Below the pieces are notes generated by a model. That model was not told where the DNA came from, did no database searches, and was given only the letters and a program-made list of their open reading frames with translations. 64,000 nucleotides of DNA, from assembly GCA_021821195.1 (NCBI GenBank), contig JAKACT010000001.1:620001-684000 (forward strand), in the 5' to 3' direction. Source of the DNA: Pseudomonadota bacterium. Lineage in GTDB: Bacteria; Pseudomonadota; Gammaproteobacteria; Xanthomonadales; Xanthomonadaceae. Both the position numbers and the translations under genes were made by a program. This document shows positions 40,873-50,171 of this stretch, in pieces. Within the stretch, counting starts at the first letter, position 1; each line of letters starts with the position of its first letter.

Positions 40873-40878
40873 TATACT
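40873..40878 (+). promoter_or_regulatory. Candidate -10 box for ispB
   Basis: TATACT on the plus strand, 25 bp before the ispB ATG; it mirrors the ssb box across a 144-bp divergent region. The -35 is not obvious. Confidence 0.4.
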
Positions 40879-40903
40879 TCGGCATTCCCCGCCGATGCCG
40901 CAC

Positions 40904-41902
40904 ATGACCGCTCCCGACCTCGCGCATGCCGCGCCCGACCTCAAGGCGATTCAGGCCCTGGCCGCGCCCGACATGACCGCGATGGACGCGCTGATCCGCC
41001 GCCGGCTGGCCTCGGACGTGGTGCTGGTCAACCAGATCGCCGAATACATCGTCGGCGCCGGCGGCAAGCGGCTGCGGCCGATGCTGCTGTTGCTGGCGGC
41101 GGGCGCGCTGGGCCACCGCGGCCCCGATGCACACCAACTGGCGGCGGTGGTGGAGTTCATCCACACCTCCACCCTGCTGCACGACGACGTGGTCGATGAA
41201 TCCGACCTGCGCCGCGGCCGCAAGACCGCGAACGCGGTCTGGGGCAACGCCGCGTCCGTGCTGGTCGGCGATTTCCTGTATTCGCGCAGCTTCCAGCTGA
41301 TGGTGGAGCTGGAGCGGATGGACGTGCAGAAGATCCTGGCCGACACCACCAACATGATCGCCGAAGGCGAGGTGCTGCAGCTGCTGCACGTGCGCAACCC
41401 GGACACCGACGAAGCCGCCTACCTGCGGGTGATCGAGCGCAAGACCGCGATCCTGTTCGCCGCCGCTACCCGCCTGGGCGCGCTGTTGGCCGGCGCCGAC
41501 GCTGCTACCCAGCAGGCACTGCACGACTACGGCCTGCGCCTGGGCTACGCCTTCCAGATCGCCGACGACGTGCTGGACTACGCCTCCGACGCCGCCACGA
41601 TGGGCAAGAACCTCGGCGACGACCTGGCCGAAGGCAAGATGACGCTGCCGCTGATCCACGCGATGGCGCACAGCGACGCAACCGTCCGCGGCGAGCTGCG
41701 CCGGATCGTCGAGGAAGGCGACCTGGACGGGCTGGCCACGGTGCAGGCGGCGATTGCCCGCTGCGGGAGCCTGGACTACAGCCGCGCCCGGGCAACGACC
41801 TACGCGGACGCCGCCGACACCGCGCTGGCGGCCCTGCCGGGCAATGCCTACGTGGACGCGCTGCGCGGCCTGGCGCGATATTCGGTCAGCCGCGACCACT
41901 GA
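40904..41902 (+). CDS. ispB: Octaprenyl/polyprenyl diphosphate synthase
   Basis: This 332-residue trans-prenyltransferase makes the ubiquinone side chain. It has GGKRLRPMLLLLAAG, the first Asp-rich motif LLHDDVVDESDLRRG and the second FQIADDVLDYASD. The DDVVD form of the first motif fits long-chain synthases. The ATG at 40904 is used; an in-frame ATG at 40895 (MPHM) is equally possible. Its building blocks come from the MEP pathway, whose ispD and ispF lie 13 kb away. Confidence 0.93.
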   Translation: MTAPDLAHAAPDLKAIQALAAPDMTAMDALIRRRLASDVVLVNQIAEYIVGAGGKRLRPMLLLLAAGALGHRGPDAHQLAAVVEFIHTSTLLHDDVVDESDLRRGRKTANAVWGNAASVLVGDFLYSRSFQLMVELERMDVQKILADTTNMIAEGEVLQLLHVRNPDTDEAAYLRVIERKTAILFAAATRLGALLAGADAATQQALHDYGLRLGYAFQIADDVLDYASDAATMGKNLGDDLAEGKMTLPLIHAMAHSDATVRGELRRIVEEGDLDGLATVQAAIARCGSLDYSRARATTYADAADTALAALPGNAYVDALRGLARYSVSRDH

Positions 41903-41941
41903 CCCGGCCCGCGGCAGCCGTCACGCCGGCTCAGTGCTGCC

Positions 41942-42736
41942 CTACAGCGCGAACCGCTCGCGGAAGAAGTCCGCCATCATCCGGTAGGCGCGCTTCGCCG
42001 CGCGCTCGTCGTAGCGACAGTTGCTGGCGGGATCGCTGCCGGCCGACGGCTCGGCGAAACAGTGCACCGCGCCGCTGAAATCGACGAACTGCCAGTCCGC
42101 GCCGGCGCCGTCCATTTCCTTCTCGAAGGCGGCGATGTCGCTGTCGGGAACCGCCTTGTCGTCGGCGCCGTTCAGCACCAGCACCGGCGTCTTCACCGCC
42201 GCGGCGGTGGCGGATTTGGCGCCGGGCGCCAGCCCGCCGTGCAGGCTGACCACGCCGGCCAGCTCGGCACCGCTGCGCGCCAGCTCCAGCACGGTGGAAC
42301 CGCCGAAGCAGAAGCCGAACGCGCCGATCTTCCCCGCATCCAGCGGCGCGCTGCCAGCCTGCGTTTTCAACGTGGCCACCGCGGCGTCGATGCGCGCGCG
42401 CAGCGCGGCCCGATCCTCACCGCGCAAGCCACCGGCCAGCTTGCCCGCCTCGCCCGCGTTGGCAGGCTGGCGGCCCTTGCCGTACACATCCGCCACCAGC
42501 ACCACGTAATCGGCCCCGGCCACCGCCTTGGCACGCGCCACCGCGTCGTCGGTGACGCCCATCCAGTTCGGCACCATCACCAGCCCGGGCCGCTTCGCCG
42601 CCGAGGCGTCGTCATAGACCACGTAGCCGCTGAAGCGATCCTTGCCCACCGTCCATTCGACCGGCTTGGCCTGCATGGCGGCGAACGCGGGCAAGGCGAC
42701 GAACGAAAGCGCGAGGGCGAGCAGCGAACGACGCAT
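41942..42736 (-). CDS. Exported dienelactone hydrolase family protein
   Basis: This 264-residue alpha/beta hydrolase has a signal peptide (SLLALALSFVALPAFA) and the DLH catalytic triad: Cys143 in AFGFCFGGST, an Asp at 192-193 in NGADDKAVP and His225 in SGAVHCFAEP. Classical dienelactone hydrolase acts in chlorocatechol degradation in the cytoplasm; an exported copy without other catabolic genes nearby suggests a different ester substrate. A short dyad (aacttc-cgt-gaagtt) lies 49 bp upstream of its start. Confidence 0.85.
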   Translation of the reverse strand: MRRSLLALALSFVALPAFAAMQAKPVEWTVGKDRFSGYVVYDDASAAKRPGLVMVPNWMGVTDDAVARAKAVAGADYVVLVADVYGKGRQPANAGEAGKLAGGLRGEDRAALRARIDAAVATLKTQAGSAPLDAGKIGAFGFCFGGSTVLELARSGAELAGVVSLHGGLAPGAKSATAAAVKTPVLVLNGADDKAVPDSDIAAFEKEMDGAGADWQFVDFSGAVHCFAEPSAGSDPASNCRYDERAAKRAYRMMADFFRERFAL

Positions 42737-42872
42737 GGCGGGGCTCCGGAGGGATGACCGGCTTACGCTACGCGAATCCGGTTCAACTTCCGTGAAGTTC
42801 TTGCCTTGCCCACGGGGGGTTTGACCTGCGCGGCACACGCCGACCGCCCACCGCTGCGGGCATGCAGCAAGC

Positions 42873-44294
42873 TCAGGCGATGCCCATGCCCTGGATGCCG
42901 GAAATCGCGTCCGGGTCGAAGCCGGCCAGCCGCGCGAAGTGGCGGCCGCGTTCAACGTAGTTGCGGTACGGCCCGAAGCTGGGCGCACCGGGCGAGAGCA
43001 GCACCACACCACCGTTCGGCAGGGCCGCGCGCGCCTTCTCCATCGCCTCGGCCAGATCGCACGCGGCTTCCAGCACGAAACCGGCCTGCGCCGCGACTGG
43101 CGCCAGCAGCGCGTGGATACGCGGGCCATTCTGGCCCATGGTGATGACCGCACGCGGCGCGTGTCCGCGCATGGCATCGGCAAATTCGTCCCAAGGCAGG
43201 CCGCGGTCGTGGCCACCGACCAGCACCGCGACGTCGCGGCCGGCATACAGGTCGAGCGCCGCCTGCGTGGCCATCGGCGTGGTGCTGATGGAATCGTTGA
43301 CGTAGAGATAGCCGTCCTTTTCGCCCAGCGGCTGCAGCCGGTTGGGCAGCGGCTGGAAGCTGGCCGCGTGCGGCGCAAGCTCCGCCGCGTCGAGCCCGAA
43401 CGCTTCCAGCGCGGTCAGCACCGCGCACAGGTTGCTGCGGTTGTGCCGACCGGGCAGCGGCAGCGCGGCGGTGTCCATCACGAAAACATCGCCGCGATGC
43501 AGTGCGTCCCCGCGCAGATGCCAGCCGCGTCCATCGCCGTACCAATGGATGTCGCTGCCAGGCAGCTGCAGCTTCGCCAGCAGTGGATCGGCGGCGTTGA
43601 GCACGGCGATGCGCGGCTTCGCCTGCGTCACCAGCGTCAGCTTGTCGGCGATGTAGCGCGCCTCGCTGCCGTGCCAGTCCAGGTGCTCCGGGTGCAGGTT
43701 GGTGACGATGGCGATGCGCGGGCGTGCGCCGGAAGCGGCAACATCGCCGGTCTGGTAGCTGGAAAGCTCGATCGCCCACGCATCGGCATGGCCGTCCAGC
43801 AATTCCAGCAGCGGCACGCCGATGTTGCCGCACAGGGCGGTGCGCAGCCCCGCTGCACGCAGCAGGTGCGCCAGCAGCGAGGTGGTGGTGCTCTTGCCCT
43901 TGGTGCCGGTCACGCAAATGGCATTGGCCACTTCGCCCGCGGCATCGGCGCGCTCGGCGAACCACAGCGCGGTGCCTCCGATGAAGCGGGTGCCCTGCTG
44001 CGCGGCATACACGGCTTCGGGCTTGTACGGGCTGATGCCGGGGGACTTCACCACCACGTCGAATGCGGCCAGGCGCTCGCCCGTGGCGGCATGTTCGATG
44101 GACAGCAGCGGATCGCCCAGCGCCGCCACTTCCGCCGCTTCGGCCTCGCTGCAGAACAGCGTCAGGGCTTGCTGCGGCAGGCGCGCGCACAACGCCGCAC
44201 GGGCAGCGCGGCCTTCATGGCCCCAGCCCCACAGCGCCACGCGGCGGCCGGACAGGTCGGCGATGCGCAGCCGCTCAGGCAGCGAAGCGGGCAC
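42873..44294 (-). CDS. murD2: UDP-MurNAc-L-alanine--L-glutamate ligase (MurD2)
   Basis: This 473-residue Mur ligase family protein has an N-terminal [17 protein letters not shown], the ATP-binding P-loop [18 protein letters not shown] (about residue 128), [12 protein letters not shown] and the C-terminal domain with [11 protein letters not shown]. In Xanthomonas oryzae, MurD2 adds L-Glu, not D-Glu, to UDP-MurNAc-L-Ala, and MurL then epimerises it. The close pairing with murL supports that assignment over ordinary MurD. Translation likely begins at GTG 44294, overlapping murL by 20 bp. A conventional murD could exist elsewhere in the genome. Confidence 0.9.
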   Translation of the reverse strand: MPASLPERLRIADLSGRRVALWGWGHEGRAARAALCARLPQQALTLFCSEAEAAEVAALGDPLLSIEHAATGERLAAFDVVVKSPGISPYKPEAVYAAQQGTRFIGGTALWFAERADAAGEVANAICVTGTKGKSTTTSLLAHLLRAAGLRTALCGNIGVPLLELLDGHADAWAIELSSYQTGDVAASGARPRIAIVTNLHPEHLDWHGSEARYIADKLTLVTQAKPRIAVLNAADPLLAKLQLPGSDIHWYGDGRGWHLRGDALHRGDVFVMDTAALPLPGRHNRSNLCAVLTALEAFGLDAAELAPHAASFQPLPNRLQPLGEKDGYLYVNDSISTTPMATQAALDLYAGRDVAVLVGGHDRGLPWDEFADAMRGHAPRAVITMGQNGPRIHALLAPVAAQAGFVLEAACDLAEAMEKARAALPNGGVVLLSPGAPSFGPYRNYVERGRHFARLAGFDPDAISGIQGMGIA

Positions 44295-45636
44295 GCAGGC
44301 GCTCCCACAGCGCGGCGGGGATGCGGTGTTCGTCGTCCAATGCAAGCAACGGCTCAAGGGCCAGCGCGTCCGCATCCAGCTGCGGCAGGATCTGCCGCGC
44401 GAAGCGCTGGATCACTGCGTCCTCGCGCCAATCCGGACGCTGCGCCAGCAGCGCCATCGCCGCACGCGACTCGCGGCCTTCGCCCACGCATTCGAACGGC
44501 TTGTGTTCGCCGTACTCCAGCAGCGCGTCGAAGCCGGGGACCTGCGCCGGATCGTCCAGCAGGTTGCGGCCGACGATGCCGACCAGGCGCAGCTTCGGCA
44601 CGAACGGCGCCAGCGCCAGGAACACGAAATGGCACTTCGGGCAGACCCCGCACCAGCGGCTGGTGGGGCGCTCGCCGAGGATGTGGAAGTTGCGGTTGCA
44701 GCTGGAGAAATGCGCGTCGTAGCGGTCGGTCCTGGCGAACTGCCGCGCCACCGCGAGTTCCGACAATGGCCGCAGCAGCGAGTAGTAGTGCAGGTCGGCG
44801 GCCACGTGCGACTGCAGGTAGTCGCCGAAGGCGGACTCGAACGCCCAGCCCTTCGACCACTGGTGGTTGACCTCGCCGGTGCCCGGGATCTGCGAGCCGT
44901 AGCTGGCAGACCGCTCGTTGGAAAAGACCACCTGGTCCACGCCCAGCAGCACCGCGGCGAAGGCCATGATCGCGGAGTTCACCGCGGTCACCGGGATATG
45001 GCCGTTCCATGCGCCCTGCCGGTTGAACTCGAACAGCTGCGGCGCCAGCTGGCGGCCGATGTTGAGCGTGGGCAGGCCGGTGTGCGCGGCGCAGGCGGCG
45101 ATCAGCTGCGAACCGCCGATCCACGTCACCGTCTGCGCGACGCCCTCGGCGCGCAGCGCCTCGATGCTGACCAGTGAATCCTTGCCGCCGCCGATGGCGA
45201 CCAGCGCGTGTTGGCGCAGGCCGAGCGCGGGCGCGGGCAGCGACGGCGCGGCGTCCGCCGGGAAGCGGATCTTGCCGCGCAGGTCTAGCCCGTTGCGGTA
45301 GGCGAATTCGCCCAGCCCGTTGCGGTAGACGGTTTCCAGCAGCGCCGCGGTGTCGGCGTCGATGGCGTAGTCGTCGATGCGGATTTCGTCCGCCACCGCC
45401 GCCTTGTAGTAGCTCACGCCGGCGACCAGATGCAGCAGGCGCAGCGCGCGCTCCGCGGCGGCCGCGCGCGCGTCATCCAACATGAACGGCGCCCCCGGCA
45501 CGGTGACGGTCTCGGTCAGCTCGGGGCCATCGTCGAAGGCGTACACCAGTTGCGCCACGCCGGTCTGCGCGTCGAAGGCGCAGCGGACGAAGCGGAACGT
45601 GCGGATGGCGTCGCGGTTGAAAATCCAGTCGGTCAT
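44275..45636 (-). CDS. murL: UDP-MurNAc-L-alanyl-L-glutamate epimerase (MurL)
   Basis: This 453-residue protein matches MurL, which converts the terminal L-Glu of UDP-MurNAc-L-Ala-L-Glu to D-Glu, replacing the usual glutamate racemase route. Visible features are a PP-loop-like ATP site [12 protein letters not shown] (residues 147-157) and a cysteine cluster [13 protein letters not shown] (Cys329, 332, 335). The start overlaps the lysC/lysA stop by ATGA and the end overlaps murD2, so the three genes are translationally coupled. The assignment rests on the family description and on the murD2 neighbour. Confidence 0.9.
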   Translation of the reverse strand: MTDWIFNRDAIRTFRFVRCAFDAQTGVAQLVYAFDDGPELTETVTVPGAPFMLDDARAAAAERALRLLHLVAGVSYYKAAVADEIRIDDYAIDADTAALLETVYRNGLGEFAYRNGLDLRGKIRFPADAAPSLPAPALGLRQHALVAIGGGKDSLVSIEALRAEGVAQTVTWIGGSQLIAACAAHTGLPTLNIGRQLAPQLFEFNRQGAWNGHIPVTAVNSAIMAFAAVLLGVDQVVFSNERSASYGSQIPGTGEVNHQWSKGWAFESAFGDYLQSHVAADLHYYSLLRPLSELAVARQFARTDRYDAHFSSCNRNFHILGERPTSRWCGVCPKCHFVFLALAPFVPKLRLVGIVGRNLLDDPAQVPGFDALLEYGEHKPFECVGEGRESRAAMALLAQRPDWREDAVIQRFARQILPQLDADALALEPLLALDDEHRIPAALWERLRARFAA

Positions 45637-48281
45637 GGTTGCTCGATGTCCTGCTGCGCGGCGGTGCCCGCGTCCGGAAGGACGGCTTCCGCCGGCAGCG
45701 CCCGCAGATTGTAGGCGCTGGCCATGCTGAAGCCGTAGGCGCCGGCGTCGGCGATCAGCAGCACGTCGTCGGGCGCGGTGGCGGCAGATAGCTTGACCCG
45801 GTGGCCGAACACGTCGCTGGACTCGCAGATCGGCCCGACCACGTCGAAATCGCGCAGCGCGCCGTCGTCCAGCCGCGACAGGTTGTGGATGTCGTGCCAG
45901 GCGTCGTACAGCGCCGGGCGGATCAGCGCGTTCATGCCTGCGTCCAGCCCGACCCGCAGTACCTCGTCCTTCTCCACCACCTGGGTGGCGCGCGCCAGCA
46001 GCACGCCGGCTTCGGCCACCAGGAAGCGGCCGGGCTCGATCGCCAGCTGGAAGGCCGGATGCACCGCCTTGATCGCGGCCAGCCCGGCTGCCCAGGTCTC
46101 GAGGTCGAAGGGCTCGTCGTCGTCGGTGTACGGAATCGGCAGGCCGCCGCCGATATCCAGCACCTCCACGCTGCCGATGCGGCGGGCGAAGCCGGCCAGC
46201 TCGTCCACCACTTCCTGCCAATGGCCGATGGTTTCGATGCCGCTGCCCAGGTGCGCGTGCAGGCCGGTGATGCGCACGTCCAGCGCGCGCGCGGCATCGA
46301 CGAACTCATCCACCCGCTGCGCCGACAGTCCGAACTTGGCTTCCTTGCCGCCGGTATTGACCTTCTCGTGGTGGCCGTCGCCGTGGCCGAGGTCGATCCG
46401 CAGCCACAGCGCGCGGCCGCGGAACACCTCCGGCCAGCGCTGCAGCAGCTCGACGTTGTCCACCGTCACCGTGACCCCGCGCGCCAGCGCCGCTGCGTAT
46501 TCGCCGATGGGGGCGAAGCTGGGGGTGAACAGCACCCGCCGCGGGTCGAAACCGGGCAGCGCCGCGAACACCCGCTCGATCTCGCCCAGCGACACGCACT
46601 CCAGGCCGAAGCCTTCGTCCGCCAGCGTGCGCAGGATCTCCGGGTGCGAATTGGCCTTGACCGCGAAATAGCGCCGGTCCACCGCCGCGATCGCCTTCAG
46701 CTGCGCGGCGCGCGCGCGCACCGTGGGCAGGTGGTAGGCGTAGCGCGGCGTACCCGCCTGCGCCAGCCGCAGCAGGGCCTCACGCTCGGCCGGGGCCTGC
46801 CACCACGGCGCCGGCCGCGGCCGGAACGTGCCTTCGATCTCGCGCCAGCGCGGACCGAACACGCCGACCTCGTGCACCGGCATAGCGCCGGAGTCGATCA
46901 GCGCTTCGTGCAGCTTGGGCAGCATGCCGTCGGCAGCCGCCTCGTCGACCACGAAGGTCAGGTTGAGGTCGTTGGACGACTGCGAGATCAGGTGCACGTT
47001 CTCGCGCCCGAACATCGCCCACACGTCCTGCAGCTTGTGCAGCAGCGAGCGCATGCCGCGCCCGACCAGGGTGATCGCCGCGCAGGGCGCGATCACCTTG
47101 ACCCGGCAGACCTGCGCCAGGTCCGCCGACAGCCTCGACAACACGTCGGTGGAGATCAGGTTTTCCGACGGGTCCAGCGACACCGTGACGTTGGTTTCGG
47201 CCGAACCGATCAGGTCGACCGAGAGGCCATGCTGCTTGAACAGCGCGAATACGTCGGCCAGGAAGCCGACCTGCTGCCACATGCCGATGCCTTCCATCGA
47301 CACCAGCACGATCCCGTTGCGGCGGCTGATCGCCTTCACCCCCGGCACCGGCGCGGCGGCGTCATCGATACTGGTGCCGGGCAGGTGCGGGCGCTCGGTG
47401 TCGAGGATGGCCATCGGCACGCCGGCGTTGCGGCACGGCCGCAGCGAGCGCGGATGCAACACCTTGGCGCCGGTGGTGGCGATTTCCTGCGCCTCGTAAT
47501 AGTCCAGCCGCGTCAGCAGGCGCGCGTCCGGCACCTCGCGCGGGTTGGCGCTGAACATGCCGGGCACGTCGGTCCAGATCTCCACCCGACGCGCGCCGAG
47601 CAGCGCGCCGAAATAGGCGGCGGAGGTATCCGAACCGCCGCGCCCGAGGATCGCAGTGCCGCCGTCCTGATGCCGCGCGATGAAGCCCTGGGTGATCAGC
47701 AGGCGGGTGGGCTGGGAGGCGAAATGCACCCGCCAGTCGCCGCTGCCCTGCCAGCGGCAGTTCACCGACAGCCGCTGCGCCCAGGCGCTCTGGTTGGGCT
47801 GCGGCGGCAGCGCATCAAGCCAGTCACGCGCATCCATCCAGCCGATGTCCAGGCCCTGCGCGCGCAGGTAGGCTGCCCCGATCGTGGACGACAGCAGCTC
47901 GCCCTGCCCCAGCACCTCGGCCTGCCAGTCCAGCGTGCGCGTGGCCGCGCGCGGATCGGCCAGCAGGCCGTGCAGCACGGCCAGCCGCTCACCCAGTACC
48001 GCGTCGGCGTCGAGCTCGAGTTCGGCGAGGAAATCGTGGTGCCGTGCCTCCAGCTTCGCCACCCGCTCCGCGCTGTCGGCGGCGCCATCGGCGATCGCGG
48101 TCAGCTCGTTGGTGACGCCGGACAGCGCCGACACCACCACCAGCACCCGAGCATCGTTGTCACGGGCGCGGCCGGCCGCAAGTTTCCCGATGTTGTCCCA
48201 GCGCGTGCGTTTCGAGACCGAGGTGCCCCCGAACTTGAGGACAAGCCAGCGATCAGCGGACGCGGGGGAGGAAGTGGACAT
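45633..48281 (-). CDS. lysAC: Bifunctional aspartate kinase / diaminopimelate decarboxylase
   Basis: This 882-residue fusion catalyses the first and last steps of the DAP-lysine pathway. The N-terminal aspartate kinase (residues 1-305) has VLKFGGTSV and LGRGGSDTSAAYFGALLGA, followed by ACT regulatory domains (about 315-465). The C-terminal fold-III PLP decarboxylase (500-882) has the PLP lysine in YFAVKANSHPEIL (Lys542), HAHLGSGIETIG and VGPICESSDVF. The fused architecture is known in xanthomonads. As it makes Asp-phosphate and consumes meso-DAP, coupling with murL-murD2 places stem-peptide residues 2 and 3 in one operon. The start ATG 48281 has AGGA upstream. Confidence 0.95.
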   Translation of the reverse strand: MSTSSPASADRWLVLKFGGTSVSKRTRWDNIGKLAAGRARDNDARVLVVVSALSGVTNELTAIADGAADSAERVAKLEARHHDFLAELELDADAVLGERLAVLHGLLADPRAATRTLDWQAEVLGQGELLSSTIGAAYLRAQGLDIGWMDARDWLDALPPQPNQSAWAQRLSVNCRWQGSGDWRVHFASQPTRLLITQGFIARHQDGGTAILGRGGSDTSAAYFGALLGARRVEIWTDVPGMFSANPREVPDARLLTRLDYYEAQEIATTGAKVLHPRSLRPCRNAGVPMAILDTERPHLPGTSIDDAAAPVPGVKAISRRNGIVLVSMEGIGMWQQVGFLADVFALFKQHGLSVDLIGSAETNVTVSLDPSENLISTDVLSRLSADLAQVCRVKVIAPCAAITLVGRGMRSLLHKLQDVWAMFGRENVHLISQSSNDLNLTFVVDEAAADGMLPKLHEALIDSGAMPVHEVGVFGPRWREIEGTFRPRPAPWWQAPAEREALLRLAQAGTPRYAYHLPTVRARAAQLKAIAAVDRRYFAVKANSHPEILRTLADEGFGLECVSLGEIERVFAALPGFDPRRVLFTPSFAPIGEYAAALARGVTVTVDNVELLQRWPEVFRGRALWLRIDLGHGDGHHEKVNTGGKEAKFGLSAQRVDEFVDAARALDVRITGLHAHLGSGIETIGHWQEVVDELAGFARRIGSVEVLDIGGGLPIPYTDDDEPFDLETWAAGLAAIKAVHPAFQLAIEPGRFLVAEAGVLLARATQVVEKDEVLRVGLDAGMNALIRPALYDAWHDIHNLSRLDDGALRDFDVVGPICESSDVFGHRVKLSAATAPDDVLLIADAGAYGFSMASAYNLRALPAEAVLPDAGTAAQQDIEQP

Positions 48282-48332
48282 GGGTCCTGGGTCGAAATGA
48301 GGGGGAAGATGCCGCACGCGCGGGCCTGCGGC

Positions 48333-48338
48333 ATTCTA
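48333..48338 (-). promoter_or_regulatory. Candidate -10 box for the lysAC-murL-murD2 operon
   Basis: TAGAAT on the minus strand, 51 bp before the ATG, inside the 13-nt sequence (48331-48343) that is identical to the one upstream of pyrG. No strong -35 is visible. Confidence 0.4.
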
Positions 48339-48371
48339 GCGGCCTCTTCCGCCACCATGACGCATCGCAAC

Positions 48372-49238
48372 ATGGCACGTCGTTATATGCAGCTGGACGT
48401 TTTCGCCGCCCGCCCCGGCCTGGGCAACCCGCTGGGCGTGGTGCTGGACGCGCAGGACCTGAACGGCGCTTCGATGCGGGCGCTGGCCGCCTGGCTGAAC
48501 CTGTCGGAGACGGTGTTCTTCCTGCCCCCCGATGCCGGCGCCGACTACCGCATCCGCATCTTCACCCCCGGCAGCGAACTGCCGTTCGCCGGCCACCCCA
48601 GCGTGGGCGCGGCCTGGGCGGCCGCACAATTGGGGCTGGCGCAACCGCGCGCGGGCGCGCTGGTGCAGCAGTGCGGCGCCGGGCTGCTGCCGGTGCGGAT
48701 CGAAGTGGAAGGCGCGCGCCTGCTGCCGTCCGTGCGCAGCCCGCGTGCGCGCGAGCTGGCCCGCCACGAGGGCGCGCTGCCGGCCGGCTTGGCAACGCTT
48801 GCCGCGCCGGGCACCACGGCCGCGCTGTGGGACAACGGCCCGCGCTGGTGGCTGGTGGAGGCCGCGTCGGCCGCCCGGTTGCGCAGCCTGCGCCCGGACT
48901 TCGCCGGGATCGCCGCATGGAGCAACGCCACTGCGTCCACCGGGGTGGCGGTGTTCGCCTTCGAGGACAGCGACGACCACCAGCTGGTGGTGCGCGCGTT
49001 CTGCCCCGGCGATGCGGTGAACGTGCCGGAAGACCCAGTCACCGGCAGCGCCAATGCCGCCATCGCCGCCTGCCTGCACCGGCAGGGCCGGCTGCCGGGC
49101 AACAGCCCCGCCTACGTCGCCAGCCAGGGCCGCGAACTGGGCCGCGATGGGCGCGTGGCGGTGCGCGTGGACCCCGAGGGCGAAGTCTGGATCGGTGGCC
49201 AGGTGCAGCAGGTGATCGCCGGCACGCTGGACTGGTAA
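48372..49238 (+). CDS. PhzF family epimerase/isomerase, copy 1
   Basis: This 288-residue protein has the PhzF diaminopimelate-epimerase-like fold: YMQLDVFAARPGLGNPLGVV at the N-terminus, the catalytic Glu46 in LSETVFFLPP, FAGHPSVGAAWAAA, and the second-half EDPVTGSANAAIAACL. Without phenazine genes nearby, a role as an unspecified isomerase or metabolite repair enzyme is inferred. Two ATGs are possible (48357 and 48372); the latter matches the start of the next paralog. It is divergent from lysAC and 30 bp before copy 2. Confidence 0.85.
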   Translation: MARRYMQLDVFAARPGLGNPLGVVLDAQDLNGASMRALAAWLNLSETVFFLPPDAGADYRIRIFTPGSELPFAGHPSVGAAWAAAQLGLAQPRAGALVQQCGAGLLPVRIEVEGARLLPSVRSPRARELARHEGALPAGLATLAAPGTTAALWDNGPRWWLVEAASAARLRSLRPDFAGIAAWSNATASTGVAVFAFEDSDDHQLVVRAFCPGDAVNVPEDPVTGSANAAIAACLHRQGRLPGNSPAYVASQGRELGRDGRVAVRVDPEGEVWIGGQVQQVIAGTLDW

Positions 49239-49268
49239 CCTGCGCGGCCCCTCCGACGGCCTTCCCCC

Positions 49269-50153
49269 ATGCCGCGTCGCTACGTGCAACTCGATGTGTT
49301 CGCTTCCCGTCCCGGCGACGGCAATCCGCTGGCCGTGGTGCTGGAGGCGCAGGGACTGGACGACGCCACCATGCAGGCGATCGCGCGCTGGACGCGGCTG
49401 CCGGAAACCACCTTCGTGTTCCCGCCCACCGCGCCGGAAGCGACCCACGCCGTCCGCATCTTCAGCCCGCGCCGCGAGGTGCCGTTCGCCGGCCATCCCA
49501 GCGTCGGCACCGCCTATGCGCTGCTGGATGCGGGGCTGGTGACGCCGCGCGACGGACTGCTGGTGCAGCAGGGCATCGCCGGCAACCTGCCGCTGCGGGT
49601 GCATGGCGAGGGCGCCGCACGCACGGTGGCGGTGCGCACGCCGCGCGCCCGCGTGCAGGAAATCGCCGCGGCCGACGACACCCGCCTGGCCGCCGCGCTG
49701 GCCGGCCTGCAGCTGGGCGCGCTGCCGCCGGTGCTGATGGACGGCGGCCGCCGCTGGTGGCTGGTGGAACTGGCCAGCGAAGCGCACCTGCGCAGCGCCG
49801 AACCCGACTGGGACGCCATCGCCGCGCTGGCCGAGGCCAGCGACAGCATGGGCCTGTTCGTCTATGCACGCAGCGATGATCCGGTCTACTACTACGCCGT
49901 GCGCGCCTTCGTCGGCGCACCGGCGCGCTTCGAGGACGCCGCCTCCGGCGCCGCCAACGCCACCCTTGCGGCATGGCTGGCCGAACGCGGCGCCCTCCCC
50001 GGCGGCAACGGCTTCTACCGGGTCAGCCAGGGCCGCGAAGTGGGCCATGACGCCATCATCGAACTCACCGTCGATGCCGACGGCGAGGTGTGGTCGGGCG
50101 GCCGCGCGGCGATGGTGGTGACGGGCGTGCTGGAGTGGCCCCAGCCCGCCTGA
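49269..50153 (+). CDS. PhzF family epimerase/isomerase, copy 2
   Basis: This 294-residue paralog of the preceding gene begins almost identically (RRYVQLDVFASRPGDGNPLAVV) and has Glu46 in LPETTFVFPP and FAGHPSVGTAYALL. The second-half signature differs: EDAASGAANATLAAWL replaces the EDPVTGSANAAI of copy 1, so the two probably differ in substrate. Both lie in the same direction 30 bp apart, indicating tandem duplication and co-transcription. Confidence 0.85.
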   Translation: MPRRYVQLDVFASRPGDGNPLAVVLEAQGLDDATMQAIARWTRLPETTFVFPPTAPEATHAVRIFSPRREVPFAGHPSVGTAYALLDAGLVTPRDGLLVQQGIAGNLPLRVHGEGAARTVAVRTPRARVQEIAAADDTRLAAALAGLQLGALPPVLMDGGRRWWLVELASEAHLRSAEPDWDAIAALAEASDSMGLFVYARSDDPVYYYAVRAFVGAPARFEDAASGAANATLAAWLAERGALPGGNGFYRVSQGREVGHDAIIELTVDADGEVWSGGRAAMVVTGVLEWPQPA

Positions 50154-50171
50154 CGGAAGGACCGCAGCGGA

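Noticed and set aside
45801-49238. 1145-codon open frame on the plus strand over lysAC and phzF
   Set aside because: Most of it is a reverse-frame shadow of lysAC. Only its last 288 codons are real, as PhzF copy 1. The rest is a low-complexity His/Gln/Arg-rich sequence typical of GC-rich antisense frames.
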